Below are positions 43,116 through 54,369 of a stretch of 64,000 nt of DNA, in pieces. Within the stretch, counting starts at the first letter, position 1. Every line of letters begins with the position of its first letter. The stretch lies in NCBI GenBank assembly GCA_014155875.1, contig JACEFZ010025839.1:507001-571000 (forward strand), written 5' to 3'. Below the pieces are notes generated by a model. The model had not been told where the DNA came from and searched no databases. It worked only from the letters and a program-made list of their open reading frames with translations. Origin of the DNA: Cepaea nemoralis. Its lineage: Eukaryota > Mollusca > Gastropoda > Stylommatophora > Helicidae. A program made the translations under genes and the position numbers.

Positions 43116-44150
43116 ATAGAGGGCAGATATCTGGTTATTTACTAGGAACCACTCATTTTTAGCGTTTCATTCTAGACTGTAATTGTCTTTAGTGTTCGTG
43201 ATTTTTTTTTTTTTTGGTACTTCAATGTTTTTGTGAATATTAATTGTCCCTCAAGTTGTAGATTTTATGTGATAAATATATAAATTTTATGTTGTTCCTA
43301 ATTTGTTAGTTTAGTTTGTGTAAGTTTAGTCTCACTGTTGCTGTTAGTCTGATAGTTTAATTCACTAATTGGGCTGAGGGAGATTAGTCGCAGCCTCTGT
43401 CTCTAGAATCCTGGAACCCTTTCCTTCTTTACTTTCCGTGTTCTTGTTAGTTGGGGACGAGGTTTCGTCTTTTCATCTCTATTCCTTCCCTTCTTCTTAT
43501 CTTGTTTTTCTTCTCTTTAGTCCGAACGCTGTCAGCATTGCACTCTCTACATTTCATCACCGTAAAAGTGTAGCATACTCTTCCTCTCGCCCTCATATGC
43601 ATACACATCTACTTAAGTAGGGAGCAAAGGATGAATGAATATAATACTGGATGTGTATGTACATGTATGTACACTTAGTATATAGGGTAGATGTATGATT
43701 GTGTGGACTTATATTTATTTATGTATTTTCACATAAGGGTAAGACAATTAGTTATTGTAAAGATATACATATACATATGTATGTATTTGAATGTATGAAT
43801 AAATGACTGGATGTATTGGCACAAATATGTGTACATCAACATAGACTTGGTACTGGTGACTTTCTAGCATTGCTTTCTCCCATTACCCAAGATGTTAAAT
43901 AAGGCACCCACACCCCCCTTGTAATCTGTGTAATTTGTGTCCACGTGTTTTTTCCTCTCAAGCTAGCATTTTAATATCGGCCTGGATTGTCCCAGTCCAT
44001 TTTTAAAATGTATTTACTGTGCCGGCTTTTTGTAGCTTTGATTTGTATATATATTTTTTGTTTCATTATAATGTTGGACATTTCATTTATCTTGAGACAT
44101 TAGAAATCTATGTTTTTACAGTTATTCACAATATTTCAAATCAAAGATCC
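43116..44150. other. No gene recognised
   Basis: AT- and T-rich sequence with short poly-T runs. No similarity recognised. Confidence 0.55.
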
Positions 44151-44165
44151 GTTTAATCTTTTTCC

Positions 44166-44530
44166 CAGGACATGCTGGTGTGTTAGGAAAGCTAGTAGTC
44201 GGACAGATTGGCTGGGCCTTCATTACTGGGTGGGGTATTTATTGGTGAACGATAGGGCAGATGTGGTCTGGGCCCTTTAGAATCGGTTATGTAGTGTGGA
44301 AGAACAGATACACCATCATTGCCTGGAGACAATGGTGCGGTAGGGAGTAATCAGAAGAACTGACCGACACTCAGTACTCCGAGTAAAGGCCAGACGGACA
44401 TATAATCTGACTTCAGCTGGTACCATTAGGATTGGGGACTCTTCGCTGGTTATTAAAGATGAGGACGGAGCACGTATTGGAATGTCCCGAGTGCAGTGAT
44501 GTCGGTTCTTGATTTCAATCAATTCAACAA
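44166..44530 (+). pseudogene. LINE-RNH C-terminal relic
   Basis: In shifting plus-strand frames: PGHAGVLGK, then an ADRLAG-like TDWLGLHY segment, NDRADVVWALWNRLCSVEE, a SAGTIRIGTLRWLLKM-like block and TEHVLECPECSDVGS plus stop. These align in order with the RNase H end and C-terminus at 17545-17860. Dead. Confidence 0.75.
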
Positions 44531-45340
44531 TTGTTCAGAGGTCGTTGCATAGTCCTACATATTGTTTAATGCTATTCAGCACAATGACATTTCAGAAACG
44601 ATTATTATATTTTATTCAGAGGAAACATGTGTAGCATCCAGTCTCCATTGCTTGACCTGTCCGTTCTAGCTCAGCGAGTAATGCCCGAGTTTCCTATATG
44701 GCCATCTTCAATGTGTGCATATCAGTATAAGAAGATTGCCAATGTTTACAATACTTGAGACTCTTTGTTTACTAGTAGGGGTATCTAAACGCTAGAAGAT
44801 TTTGCATTCGTGCAACAGTGACGGGGGTCATAACCTAGCCACGTCATGACATTCCCCTACAGATATTATAACCATGCCTGGCTATAATTTGGGTTTGGAG
44901 AAAAACTGGTCACGCCACATTAACTGATTCAGTGCCAAGGGATAGTATATGTGACCTCTCATTCGGACAGAAGGACGACATATCGCCATACTAGAGTCAT
45001 CCTGTTATTTGTTTCGTTTCGCGGTATCTTCTGTAGTAGTAGTGCTTATTGAATAGAAATTTACATTATAATACTTGTGCATTTGATTGTGTGCCATGTT
45101 TGGTCCAAACTTACTTACTTTTTTTTTTTTGCACTGGATCGGTTAATCAGTGGCTTAGTATTTATTTTATGCAATATTTACACTGCGTTCTCTTTAACTG
45201 TTATACAAGTTTCATGGCAACAAAGGTAGCTCATTGATTTTATTTGTAAGCATGTGTAATGTAGCTCCTGAGATTTGTTGACTACTCAATATGGCCATGA
45301 ACTTGTGCAACTGAGGTGGTCATAAACTAACTTCTTGTGT
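44531..45340. other. No gene recognised
   Basis: No coding or repeat similarity identified. Confidence 0.5.
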
Positions 45341-45344
45341 TGCG

Positions 45345-45440
45345 TTAGCTCGCTTTGAATTCAAACGTAGTCCACACACACCCTTCTGCTTCTAGTACAC
45401 TGGACTGATTTTTGCGCGTGGATTAGCTTTCAGTGTTTGT
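45345..45440 (-). repeat. SINE-C fragment
   Basis: GCTCGCTTTGAATTCAAACG, ACTGATTTTTGCGCGTGGA and TTAGCTTTCAGTGTTTGTG on the + strand match the 3' part of SINE-C (11420-11510 reversed). Confidence 0.65.
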
Positions 45441-45819
45441 GTTTAGCATATGCAATGTTATCTCTCCAATATCGTCGACAGACCAGGAAAGAAACGCGGC
45501 AGGTGTCACCCAAGCACACATCATACCATAAGGAAGACAAATACAATGTATGGGGCATATCAACAAGATAGATGAAATAGAGAAACTAGTCTTCTGTGGG
45601 AAACGATAAGCAAGAGAGGCAGAAGAAGCCAGAGAGACAACATTGATTTGGTTTGGTTTGTAAAGGGTCGCTTTAATTGTAGCCTGCTGTCTCCATAAGT
45701 GCCACAGTCTCTTCCCATATAATACACAAAGCTAACTCAGTACAGTGAATAAACTCCGCCACAAGGACGAGAATCAAAGTGTGTGTGTAGCAGAATCACA
45801 CATGATATAAATTGTGTGT

Positions 45820-46250
45820 AGGCAGTTTGCGACACACGTTGCATTCATTATGGACTCACGGAGTATGGTTAGTAAGGTGGAGAAAGGAATGTTTTGTGTA
45901 GAATGGCTTGCCTCACTGTAGAGGTCACAGATTATGAGAAGTGTATGCGGGAGTGCGGGGGAATGAATACACTGATAGGCTGGCACCTCTCGGCGGTAGA
46001 TTACCTTAGGACAAGGGAGAGGTAGTCGGGTGCTTTTGGGGCAAGGTGGAGAAAGCGGTGGAACAGACTGAGCACCAGTATGTGGAGAGAATGATATGGT
46101 GTGGGATCGGCAGGGGTTCTGGTAGAATCTCAAAACTGAGAGGGAAGGCCAGGAGAACTTTCAATCAGATGGCAGTTGGAACGATTAGCAGTACGACTCT
46201 TCGCTGGCTAGAAGAAGAATATTTGCTACTGACATGTGTCAACTTGTGAT
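45820..46250 (+). pseudogene. LINE-RNH relic: RNase H to C-terminus
   Basis: Plus-strand reading has VAFIMDSRSMVSKVEKG, FCVEWLASL, then (frameshifted) GNEYTDRLAPLGG. After it comes the frame 46046-46249 with RGSGRISKLRGKARRTFNQ and VGTISSTTLRWL. This matches the order in 17545-18100. The RNase H active site is incomplete. Confidence 0.8.
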
Positions 46251-46324
46251 TGAATCCGAAGTCTGAAGACACATCAACAAGTATACTACTACGTGTGCTT
46301 GTGTACTATTAAATATGATTCAAG

Positions 46325-46390
46325 TCTGCACACACACACACGCACAAACGCCCGCACGCGCGCACGCACGCGCGCACGCGCGCACGCGCA
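46325..46390. repeat. (CA)n/(CG)n tract
   Basis: Alternating purine-pyrimidine sequence, CACACA passing into GCGCACGC; potentially Z-DNA forming. Confidence 0.9.
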
Positions 46391-46394
46391 AGTT

Positions 46395-47240
46395 TATTAT
46401 TGGTTGTGATTTCAATTTACAAAACTTGATATTCCAATTATCATTTGTGATTCCACTGTTTGCATTAATGCGTATTGCAATGCGCCGTGTTGCATTCACT
46501 GATGTCAGATAATATGTGATTGCAAATTAAAATGATACCCAGTGGTTTAATTATTTTTCTAATTCCAATTTACAGCACTTGTTATTATAATTGACAGTGA
46601 TATCCAATGATAATATTACGATTGTGATTACAGTTTACAATAGTTATATTTGTGATTTACAGTGACATCCATCAATTGAATAATAGTTGGTGTGACTTCA
46701 AAGTATAGTGCTATCTTCTGACATACCGATGGCTATAATCATGATTTACATTTATATCCACAGTTATAGTAATATATGTAATTATAATTTGCAATGATAA
46801 CCACTAATGTAACTGTGGTTACATTAGTAATAATTTACCATACTATCGAGTGATATGTTATTTAATCCCATACACATTTACAGTGCTGTGGATTGATCTA
46901 CACTGATGTAACAGAGAATGTCGTTTCGTCTTACACCCATGTTTATTTAATATATTATTTCTTGCGATTTAAATATACAGTTGTTGCTACTGCTGCTATT
47001 GCTGCTGTTGCTATTTAATAGTACATTTGATTCCAATCTGCATATATGTACACAAAAATATATCATTGGTTGTGACTTACATTTACAAAGCCGTTATTAC
47101 TGTTGTTGATTCCACTGCTGCTGTGATGCCTACTATTGGCAACCCAGTGCGATTCTTATGAATGTTATTCAACAGATCCTAGGAGTGAGCTAGCCACATT
47201 ATACATTGGTAAAGATTATGATTTATGATAATTCCCACTG
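46395..47240. repeat. Degenerate tandem repeat region
   Basis: Irregularly spaced variants of TTGTGATTACAGTTTACA recur (46404, 46622, 46648, 47070 and others), mixed with ATATCCA/ATGATAATA motifs. It appears to be an old, strongly diverged tandem array. Similar words reappear at 49310-49470. Confidence 0.5.
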
Positions 47241-47344
47241 GAGTGCTATTGAATGTCATCAAAATCTTCAGCTACTTCACTTCAATGGTTTCAATGCACA
47301 GAATACCACAGAGTGACATGAAATGAATTAGAACGAGTTACAGG

Positions 47345-48106
47345 AAACACCCGGATGCCCAAGAGAAAATAAACCACCTCCAAAATGTTTCAGGGCAAAT
47401 TGGTCTCCAAATTAACACCACAAAAACAAAGACTATTGATCTTACCAACAGTTCAGATGACACCAAATTGAACAGCTACGTTCTTGAAAAAGTCAACAGC
47501 TTTACATACCTAGGAAGCAAAATGACATCTACAGGGGACTCAACATCAGAAATATCATCTAGAATCGCACTGGCATCTAGTGCCTTCAATAAACTGTCAA
47601 ACATCTGGAAGTCAAAGACACTCAGCAAACACACAAAACTTAAAATCTTCAACTCTTGTGTGATTCCAGTGTTAACGTATGGATGTGAAAGTTGGAAATC
47701 AACGGTAGCTTTAGATAAAAAATTAGACAATTTTGAGAACAAATGTCTTAGAAGACTTCTAAACATCCACTGGACAGACTTGAGAACCAATTCGCAAATA
47801 AGACAAGAGACTAAGCAAGATACAGTATCCAATTTCATAAGAAGACGCCGTTGGAACTACATCGGCCATGTACTCAGAATGGACAAGTCAAGACTCCCCT
47901 ACCAAGCCCTCATATGGTCACCAGTAGGGAAAAGAAAACGGGGAAGACCAAGAGAGACCCTGCGTAGAACCATCATTAGAGAAGGCTCATTCAATAGCCA
48001 AGTAAACATCCAAGATCTACAACAGGTAGCAGCGAACCGCCAAGCATGGAGAGACAGGACTTCTGCCCTATGCGCCGCCTTAGGCTCGAGAGGAAAGACT
48101 AACTAA
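47345..48106 (+). pseudogene. LINE-beta RT C-terminal region
   Basis: Frame 47468-48106: VNSFTYLGSKMTSTGDS, SRIALASSAFNKLSNIW, SCVIPVLTYGCESWKST, NKCLRRLLNIHWTDLRT, RRRRWNYIGHVLRMDKSRL, KRKRGRPRETLRRTII and NRQAWRDRTSALCAALGS. A short upstream piece reads like ISGQIGLQINTTKTKTIDL, the segment after the RT catalytic box. 5' truncated but with little damage in the last 212 codons, so younger than most LINE relics here. Confidence 0.88.
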
Positions 48107-48129
48107 GACTAACTAACAGGAAACAAACG

Positions 48130-48412
48130 AAAACCTTTAATTAGTTAGGGAAATTAGAAGCAGGCAAAGAAGATTCTGGAGCACGTTTATGAGGAGAAAT
48201 AAATTACAAACTTAGTGACAATTTGCAAAATTAATGGGGGAAAGAGCAAGGGGAAGACAGAGAGATAAATATATGTATGGCTTGGCCACATGGCATAATG
48301 GAGCAAGTTCACCGACCTGATCCATGACTGGTGATCGTGTGCTGATCCATGACTGGTGATCGTATGAGATGACGAGCCAAGATCGGCCACGATTATCGCC
48401 TTCGTACATGAC
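48130..48412 (+). pseudogene. LINE-alpha 3' end relic
   Basis: Plus-strand similarity to 540-783: GAAATTAGAAGCAGGCAAAG, ATGGCTTGGCCACATGGCAT and a duplicated TGATCCATGACTGGTGATCG. Decayed frames. Its end abuts a 22-bp satellite. Confidence 0.7.
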
Positions 48413-48424
48413 GATGGAAGCGTT

Positions 48425-49300
48425 TCAGTGTTACGGTAGTTAAGATTACACTGTACAGTAGTTAAGATGACACTTTACAGTAGTTAAGATGACACTTTAC
48501 AGTAGTTAAGATTACACTGTACATTAGTGAAGATTACACTGTACAATATTTAAGCTTAAACTTTATAATAGTTAAGAGGACGCTTTGCAGTAGTTAAGAT
48601 GACATTGTTCAGTAGTTAAGATTACACTTTACAGTAAAGATGACACTTTACAGTAGTTAAGCTTACACTTTACAATAGTTAAGATGGCACTTTACAGTTG
48701 TTAAGATGGCATTTTACCGTAGTTAAGCTTACACTTTACAGTAGTTAAGATGGCACTTTACAGTAGTTAAGATGGCACTTTACCGTAGTTAAGCTTACAC
48801 TTTACAATAGTTAAGATGACACTTTACAGTAGTTAAGATGACACTTTACAGTAGTTAAGATGACACTTTACAGTAGTTAAGATGACACTTTACAGTAGTT
48901 AAGATTACACTTTACAGTAGTGACGATTACACTGTACAGTAGTGACGATTACACTGTACAGTAGTTAAGCTTACACTTTACAGTAATTAAGATGACGTTT
49001 TACAGTAGTTAAGATTACACTTTACAGTAGTTAAGATTACACTTTTTCAGTAGTTAAGATTACACTGTACAGTAGTTAAGATTACACTTTACAGTAGTTA
49101 ATATTACACTTTTTCAGTAGTTAAGATTACACTGTACAGTAGTGAAGATTACACTGTACAGTAGTTAAGATGACGCTTTACAGTAGTTAAGATTACACTT
49201 TACAATAGTGAAGATTACACTGTACAGTAGTTAAGATTACACTTTACAGTAGTTAATATTATATTTTACAGTAGTTAAGATTACACTTTACAGTAGCCAC
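48425..49300. repeat. 22-bp satellite, about 40 copies
   Basis: Units of TTACAGTAGTTAAGATKACAC plus one base, with TTAAGCTTACAC, AGATGGCACT and AGTGAAGATT variants. A few units are shortened. Confidence 0.96.
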
Positions 49301-49676
49301 TTACAAACTATTGGTTGTGTTCTTCTTCCACTGAACGTTGGTTGTGAACACATATATTTTGTTGGTGACTATAATCTATAGTCGTTGTTTTAATAACTTG
49401 AAGGATGTTAAGTGAACTACCACAGGGTATGATCACAATCTACAATAATATTCACCGATGTAACAGCAAATGGCGGGTACGTTGTCGGAATCGTTAAGAG
49501 ATTGTGCTGATGATGTCATGAGCGCAGTTGGACGAGGGGTCGTCCGTTAAATGAGGACACGACTGGCCACCTTCTCCTCCTTGCATTCAGGCCTACAACA
49601 TGTGATTGTCCGAATATTTCACACCTAATAGCAAGTTCCTACTACGAGATATTCTATAACAGCAAATGTGGTTAAT

Positions 49677-49890
49677 ATCATCATCATCAAGTGCCTAGCC
49701 GACCAGAGTTGACGATTATGCTTCCCCACATCTTGCGATCACCAACAGCATTCATCAGTTCCCATGCTAAGAATATTCGGCGCCATGACACAAGGTTGCC
49801 AAGAATCGTGTCTCGCTGTCTTCCTCTATCATTTCTTCCAACAAATCTTTCAGCTGACACAACATATTCCAATTTCCGTCTTCTCATAAT
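49677..49890 (-). pseudogene. LINE-alpha C-terminus
   Basis: Minus frame 49687-49887: MRRRKLEYVVSAERF, GRNDRGRQRDTILGNLVSW and AVGDRKMWGSIIVNSGRLGT plus stop. ATCATCATCATC at 49677 is the tail. Confidence 0.82.
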
Positions 49891-49899
49891 GTGATTTAT

Positions 49900-50450
49900 A
49901 TATTTCTGGATATAATTATCTGCATATCTATTACCTATTTGGCTATAAGCAATGATTTGTGGTTAGCATTTGCCGGTAGGTGTAGGTAAAAGTCTTCGAT
50001 ATGCCACATAAACTGTGTTGTGTTTCCTGAATAATAATCTTTCTGAGATTGAATGAGTTAAAGTGTACAAAAAATATTCACTTATTTACTTGTGTATAGA
50101 CGTTGCAAATGTGTGAAACAATAACATGTGCTAATTAATGTATAATATAAATTGAAATGATGAATATATTATGTATGTAATACTACTGTTTACTCTGCTC
50201 GCTAGAAGCTAACGGTAACCAATGATTAAAGTTGTTCTGTGTTTAAAGTACATGAGAGTATCAACTTCTATAATTCTGTATAAGCTTTACAGATGTGTCG
50301 CATACTATAACATTCCTGTGCTGAATGTCAAGTACGAGTTTGTATTTCTCATTACTATAATGCTACTGATATTATGTAATATCCGAACATCAAATAAATC
50401 TGTCTCATAAATATTATCCTGACTCGAAATCTGAAATATTTAAGCTCTTT
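49900..50450. other. No gene recognised
   Basis: AT-rich sequence without identifiable features. Confidence 0.55.
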
Positions 50451-50452
50451 TT

Positions 50453-50870
50453 AGCCAATCCTATTGTACGGAAGCGAATCATAGAAAGTTAGCAGACAAG
50501 TTAGGACTTGTGTAATAGCTGAGGAGATGTGGTTTTATAGAAGAATGATATGAATACCGTGTTCGGATAGAAAGAACAATGAAAGTATCTTGAAAGAAAT
50601 TAACTCACACAGAGGACTAGTTACTTGCATCAGAAGACAACATTCCACATTCTTTGAACACGCCATGAGAAGAGGAAGGTTTAGTGTGTGAGGTTAGAGG
50701 GCATGAGAGACAGCGGGAGGACAAGATAGAAGATGCTGGGCAGTTAATCATCGTGGTATGGAGGAAAGTCGGTTCTAGAAATGATCTGCAGCACACAAGA
50801 CACAGGGTTGTGGACAGACATGGACACTAACGTCATACGGTATGGACTACAATAAGAAGGTGTTAAACAG
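50453..50870 (+). pseudogene. LINE-alpha relic
   Basis: Plus-strand remnants: LFLANPIVRKRIIES-like for the YGSES block, AEEMWFYRRMI, a RRQHSTFFEHAMRRG block and a terminal block near 50790-50840 corresponding to TQDTGLWTDMDTNVIRYGL. Frames broken. Confidence 0.7.
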
Positions 50871-50929
50871 CACAGTGGCCTAGAGAGAACGATAATGGAA
50901 GGCCTGGCTCCTGTAAGAAGAAGCAGGGC

Positions 50930-51075
50930 TCAAGCAACACATATGTAGGCTCTGAGCACTGAAGACATCCTAGGCATTACAATACGCAAGGCAGCAGAAC
51001 TGGCAAAGGATCAAGAGTATTTCTGGCGGGCCGTATTAAGAGTGATTCTCTGCAAAGGACTTAATGTCGATCTTA
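50930..51075 (+). pseudogene. LINE-delta C-terminal scrap
   Basis: Reads like STEDILGITIRKAAELAKD and QEYFWRAVLRVILCKGL, equivalent to RVLEAEEIASDREAFRRAVM in the 55-kb element. Confidence 0.7.
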
Positions 51076-51079
51076 GTAA

Positions 51080-52060
51080 TAATAATGCTATTGTTTATTA
51101 TAAATGTACCGGTTGTGAGATGTTAAATACTCTTGCAGCATATTTCCTTACTGAGCAATGCAATCAATTATGTGTTTTTAGTCAAGGAAGAAGTTGATAT
51201 TTAAGGTTTAATTGTTGGTTAAAGCAGTTCTGAATTCATGCAACGTTTACACACAACTGTATACGGTAGTAGAGGCCGACCCCGAGATCTCTTACCCATC
51301 TGTAATTCACCAAAAAAGATTTACTTTGGTATTCTACCATCATCCATTCTCCTAGACTGAGCATGGAACAAACTGTCACACAACCTGATCTTTCCAATAC
51401 TTCGATATTTGTGATCTTATCTTACCACTTAATACCAATTATTCTTCGCAGACAGTCACAGCAAATGAAAGATGTTTAAACGTATCTCTTGGCGTGAGGA
51501 AGTTTATCAGATTTTGCTACCATAAAGAAGAGTACTAAGAACACAGGCTTGATAGATCAGGACTTTTGTTTTGGCAGTAAGCTTCCTGTTTTCCCAGCTC
51601 ATTTTGTTAACCTGTTCATTGTCGTTGAATTCTGGCGTTGAATTCCTGATCTAGGGATAATTTATTGTTTACTTTTGATCCTAGATATGTGAAATTGTAA
51701 ACTTTCTCCAACTTTCTTATCAATACCCTCCTAATTTTCAATTTCTGAGAATTTTAGAGGGTGAGTGAATGTACATACCACCATACCGATTACAAAAGGT
51801 GTATTTCAATAAACATGAAAATTATACTCCAAAGATAGTGGGGGGGGGGGGGGGGGGGAGTATACAATCCTGCCTATCTCCAGTCTTGATTTCAAACTCA
51901 TCTGAAGATGCACCATCAAATTTGAATGTCCTTCATGCCTGCACGGAACGATTTCATGATGAACAGAAGAGTTGGCGGTCATTCGATCTCCTTTAGCGCC
52001 TTAAACAGACCATCATGACAGACTATACCTAATGCCTTTTAAAAAATAAAAAAAGTAAAA
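51080..52060. other. No gene recognised; poly-G tract
   Basis: A G run lies at about 51839-51859. The rest shows possible LINE-alpha scraps around 51230-51770 (minus strand) that I cannot place with confidence. Confidence 0.4.
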
Positions 52061-52061
52061 T

Positions 52062-52210
52062 ATAAGGGTTCGCTGTTCCCCCAGGGGCCAGAGCCGCCCC
52101 ATCAGGTCCCCACGTCCCTGTGTGTCATTCGGATGGCCGCCTCTGAGGTAGCCCTGGCAAAGATCAAGTGTAGATACCACACTTTGATCTTAGCCAAAAG
52201 GCCGAATGCC
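52062..52210 (-). repeat. U2 snRNA-headed SINE-like repeat, copy 2
   Basis: The minus strand begins TTCGGCCTTTTGGCTAAGAT then CAAAGTGTGGTATCT. This matches about 30 bases of the U2 snRNA 5' region with two differences. It then diverges into a hairpin partner (ACACTTGATCTTTGCC) and a body shared with 22815-22962. The 3' end is T-rich. It is not a functional U2 gene: the Sm site and later stem-loops are absent. Confidence 0.75.
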
Positions 52211-52332
52211 TTTGTGAAATCGATGAAAGCAATACACTGGTTGATTGTGTTCGCGGTACTTTTCTTGCAGCTGTCGTAAAAATATGAATAAAATTTGGTG
52301 GAACTGCGGTATGGCTGTAAAAATGTAAACAA

Positions 52333-52701
52333 TATAAAATGACACAAAGGAGCGCAGCTTTACGTAACAGAATTACGACATATACAGGACGTTGCAGCGA
52401 TTAGCCTTTATCAGCAACAAACACATTCACAAAACACAACATATAGTCACGGAGATCTCCGTGACTACATTAAAACGTGACGACAGGACGAGAAGAATAA
52501 AAAGATGAAAAATTAAAAGCGATGAAGAGAAAATGAAAATTGGAAAAAATGTTCCTACTCACCTCAGAATTCCGAGCTCTCCGTGACTATATGTTGTGTT
52601 TTGTGAGTGTGTTTGTTTGCTGATGAAGGCTAATCACCGCAACATCCTGTATGTGTCGTAATTACGTTATGTGAAGCTGCACCACTTTGTGTCATTTTAT
52701 A
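52333..52701. mobile_element. Foldback element with arms of about 120 bp
   Basis: The left arm 52333-52455 is inverted at 52578-52701 (for example ATAAAATGACACAAAG, AATTACGACATATACAGGA, CACAAAACACAACATATAGT) with roughly 90% identity by eye. The left arm continues into the palindrome GTCACGGAGATCTCCGTGAC. The spacer is A-rich and non-coding. No transposase. Confidence 0.85.
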
Positions 52702-52704
52702 CTG

Positions 52705-52803
52705 CGGCTGTCGCAGTGGCAGACTACTGAATGTAAATTTGCCTTAGAAATCGCAAACAATCAATAATTGATGGGATTTATGGCAGCGTCCTGTAACTTG
52801 TAA
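52705..52803 (+). repeat. SINE-A core/tail fragment
   Basis: GCAGTGGCAGACTACTGAAT, TTTGCCTTAGAAATCGCAAA and GGCAGCGTCCTGTAACTTG. Confidence 0.75.
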
Positions 52804-53084
52804 AATTGTTTAATATAGTCACATTTTATTTCTTCATTGCTCAAAGACATCTTATGCAAATATATTTCTGCTGTACACGTATTTGTTCACCCTGATCGCG
52901 AGTAATCAAGTGATAATGAATGTTTTTAAAGGGAGATAACTATTGACATATTACAGTTAATGGGACATGTGTTATTGTTCAATTGTTACTCCCCTTGTAG
53001 TTTTATGTTCTCTTATGATTAATTAAATTAAAGAATTTTAATTTGCATTCGTCTTCCTGTCTTAGAATGATTTAAATTTGGTTA

Positions 53085-53660
53085 ACTGTGATAAATTATT
53101 ATGCTTAATGTGACTATTTGGTCAGTGCAGGATCTATTTGGTAGACAGCCTGCCTGTTGCGTATAATGATAATAGAGCATATTTATATTGGATTCGGAGA
53201 CGAAGAAAAGGTCTTTCATGGCATTGATAGTGAATATCTTTGTAAATTGATGAGGCATTATGAAATCCCACATAAATTCGTTAACGTAATCAAAGTGATA
53301 TTCAGAGACATGCGATGTAGAGTCCTTCATAAGCCAAAAATAACAGGGCACTCGAAATAAGAGCAGGTGTGAGACAAGGTGCTTTTTGTCACTTCTATTA
53401 TTCCTACTGACTACAGTCTGGATTGTGAAGACAACAACAAGCAATGCCATAAAAAGAACTCAGTGGTCTCCTCTGACAATGCAGCTCGATGATCAGGACA
53501 TCGCTGATGATATTGCCCTTCTGTCTCACACAAGAAATGCTGCTGTTTACTGGCGTCTTGAGGTCTTGACAGAGGATAGTTTGTTACATTGTGCTACAAA
53601 AAAAAAAAGCGTAATAATTACAATCTATGGCGGGGACCAGGGATGGATTTATAACTCTCT
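53085..53660 (+). pseudogene. LINE-alpha RT fragment with 5' inversion
   Basis: Plus-strand blocks from about 53170: SEYLCKLMRHYEIPHKF, VIKVIFRDMRCRVLHK, a degraded TGVRQG region and MQLDDQDIADDIALLSHT, the RT catalytic box in a diverged form. The upstream RT block QAGCLPNRSCTDQIVTLSII is encoded at 53085-53165 on the minus strand, i.e. inverted relative to the rest. Stops and frameshifts throughout. Confidence 0.78.
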
Positions 53661-53689
53661 ATAGCACAAAGCCTGGGTTGAATTATAGA

Positions 53690-53880
53690 GACCGTGTGTT
53701 GCCCATGAGGCTTGATTCCTCTTTTGACATGCCTAGTTTACATAAGAGAAAATATAACACCAATACATCTGGAACAAGACTAGCTGCAGAAGCTGCCGGA
53801 TCAGCAAAACCATGCTCTAACTGTCCGCCTATCGGAGCTTCGACCCTAGATCAGCTGGTGACTAAAGCTTAGGACTTTGT
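53690..53880 (+). repeat. SINE-E copy
   Basis: GCCTAGTTTACATAAGAGA, AACACCAATACATCTGGA and GGAGCTTCGACCCTAGATC match 16180-16320 in order. Confidence 0.65.
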
Positions 53881-54054
53881 CTGCCCTGCCATGTTATTTA
53901 GTCGTTAAGTTGCATTTCCTCGCACTAGGATAAGGCTTGTACCCTTCCAGTTGTACTCCTCCGCCCGAAGCCTTTGGTACAATTTGGGGTGTTGGGTTTG
54001 GTGAGCGCCACTCAACATACGGCGCTAACAGACAACAGGTGATACCGTCCACTG

Positions 54055-54300
54055 TTGTACAGTAGCCTGCTTGGTGGGGAAAGAGTGACGGACGCAGTTC
54101 GTAATCTCGCATACCCGCGAGAAACACAGCTGTAGGCGATTTGGCAGCAGACCGTCATACGTTGTTTTTTTTTGCGAAATGGTATGGGTGACGGTCTTTC
54201 AGAAGGCAATGGCAAACTACTGAACGCAAACTTGCCAAGAGATCACAAAAGCAAATATTGCTGGTGTTGACTGCGACGTTCTGTAAAGGATATGCAACAA
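54055..54300 (+). repeat. SINE-A copy
   Basis: Full copy: CAGTTCGTAATCTCGCATAC, GATTTGGCAGCAGACCG, GCAATGGCAAACTACTGAAC and GACTGCGACGTTCTGTAAAG. Confidence 0.88.
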
Positions 54301-54369
54301 ACTATACAGTAGCTCAGTCATATCTGACTGAGACTCACAGCGTCTTGCAATAATCACGTTTAAAAGTGC

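Noticed and set aside
52062..52210. Functional U2 snRNA gene
   Set aside because: Only about the first 30 bases match U2; the branch-site region, Sm site and 3' stem-loops are missing.
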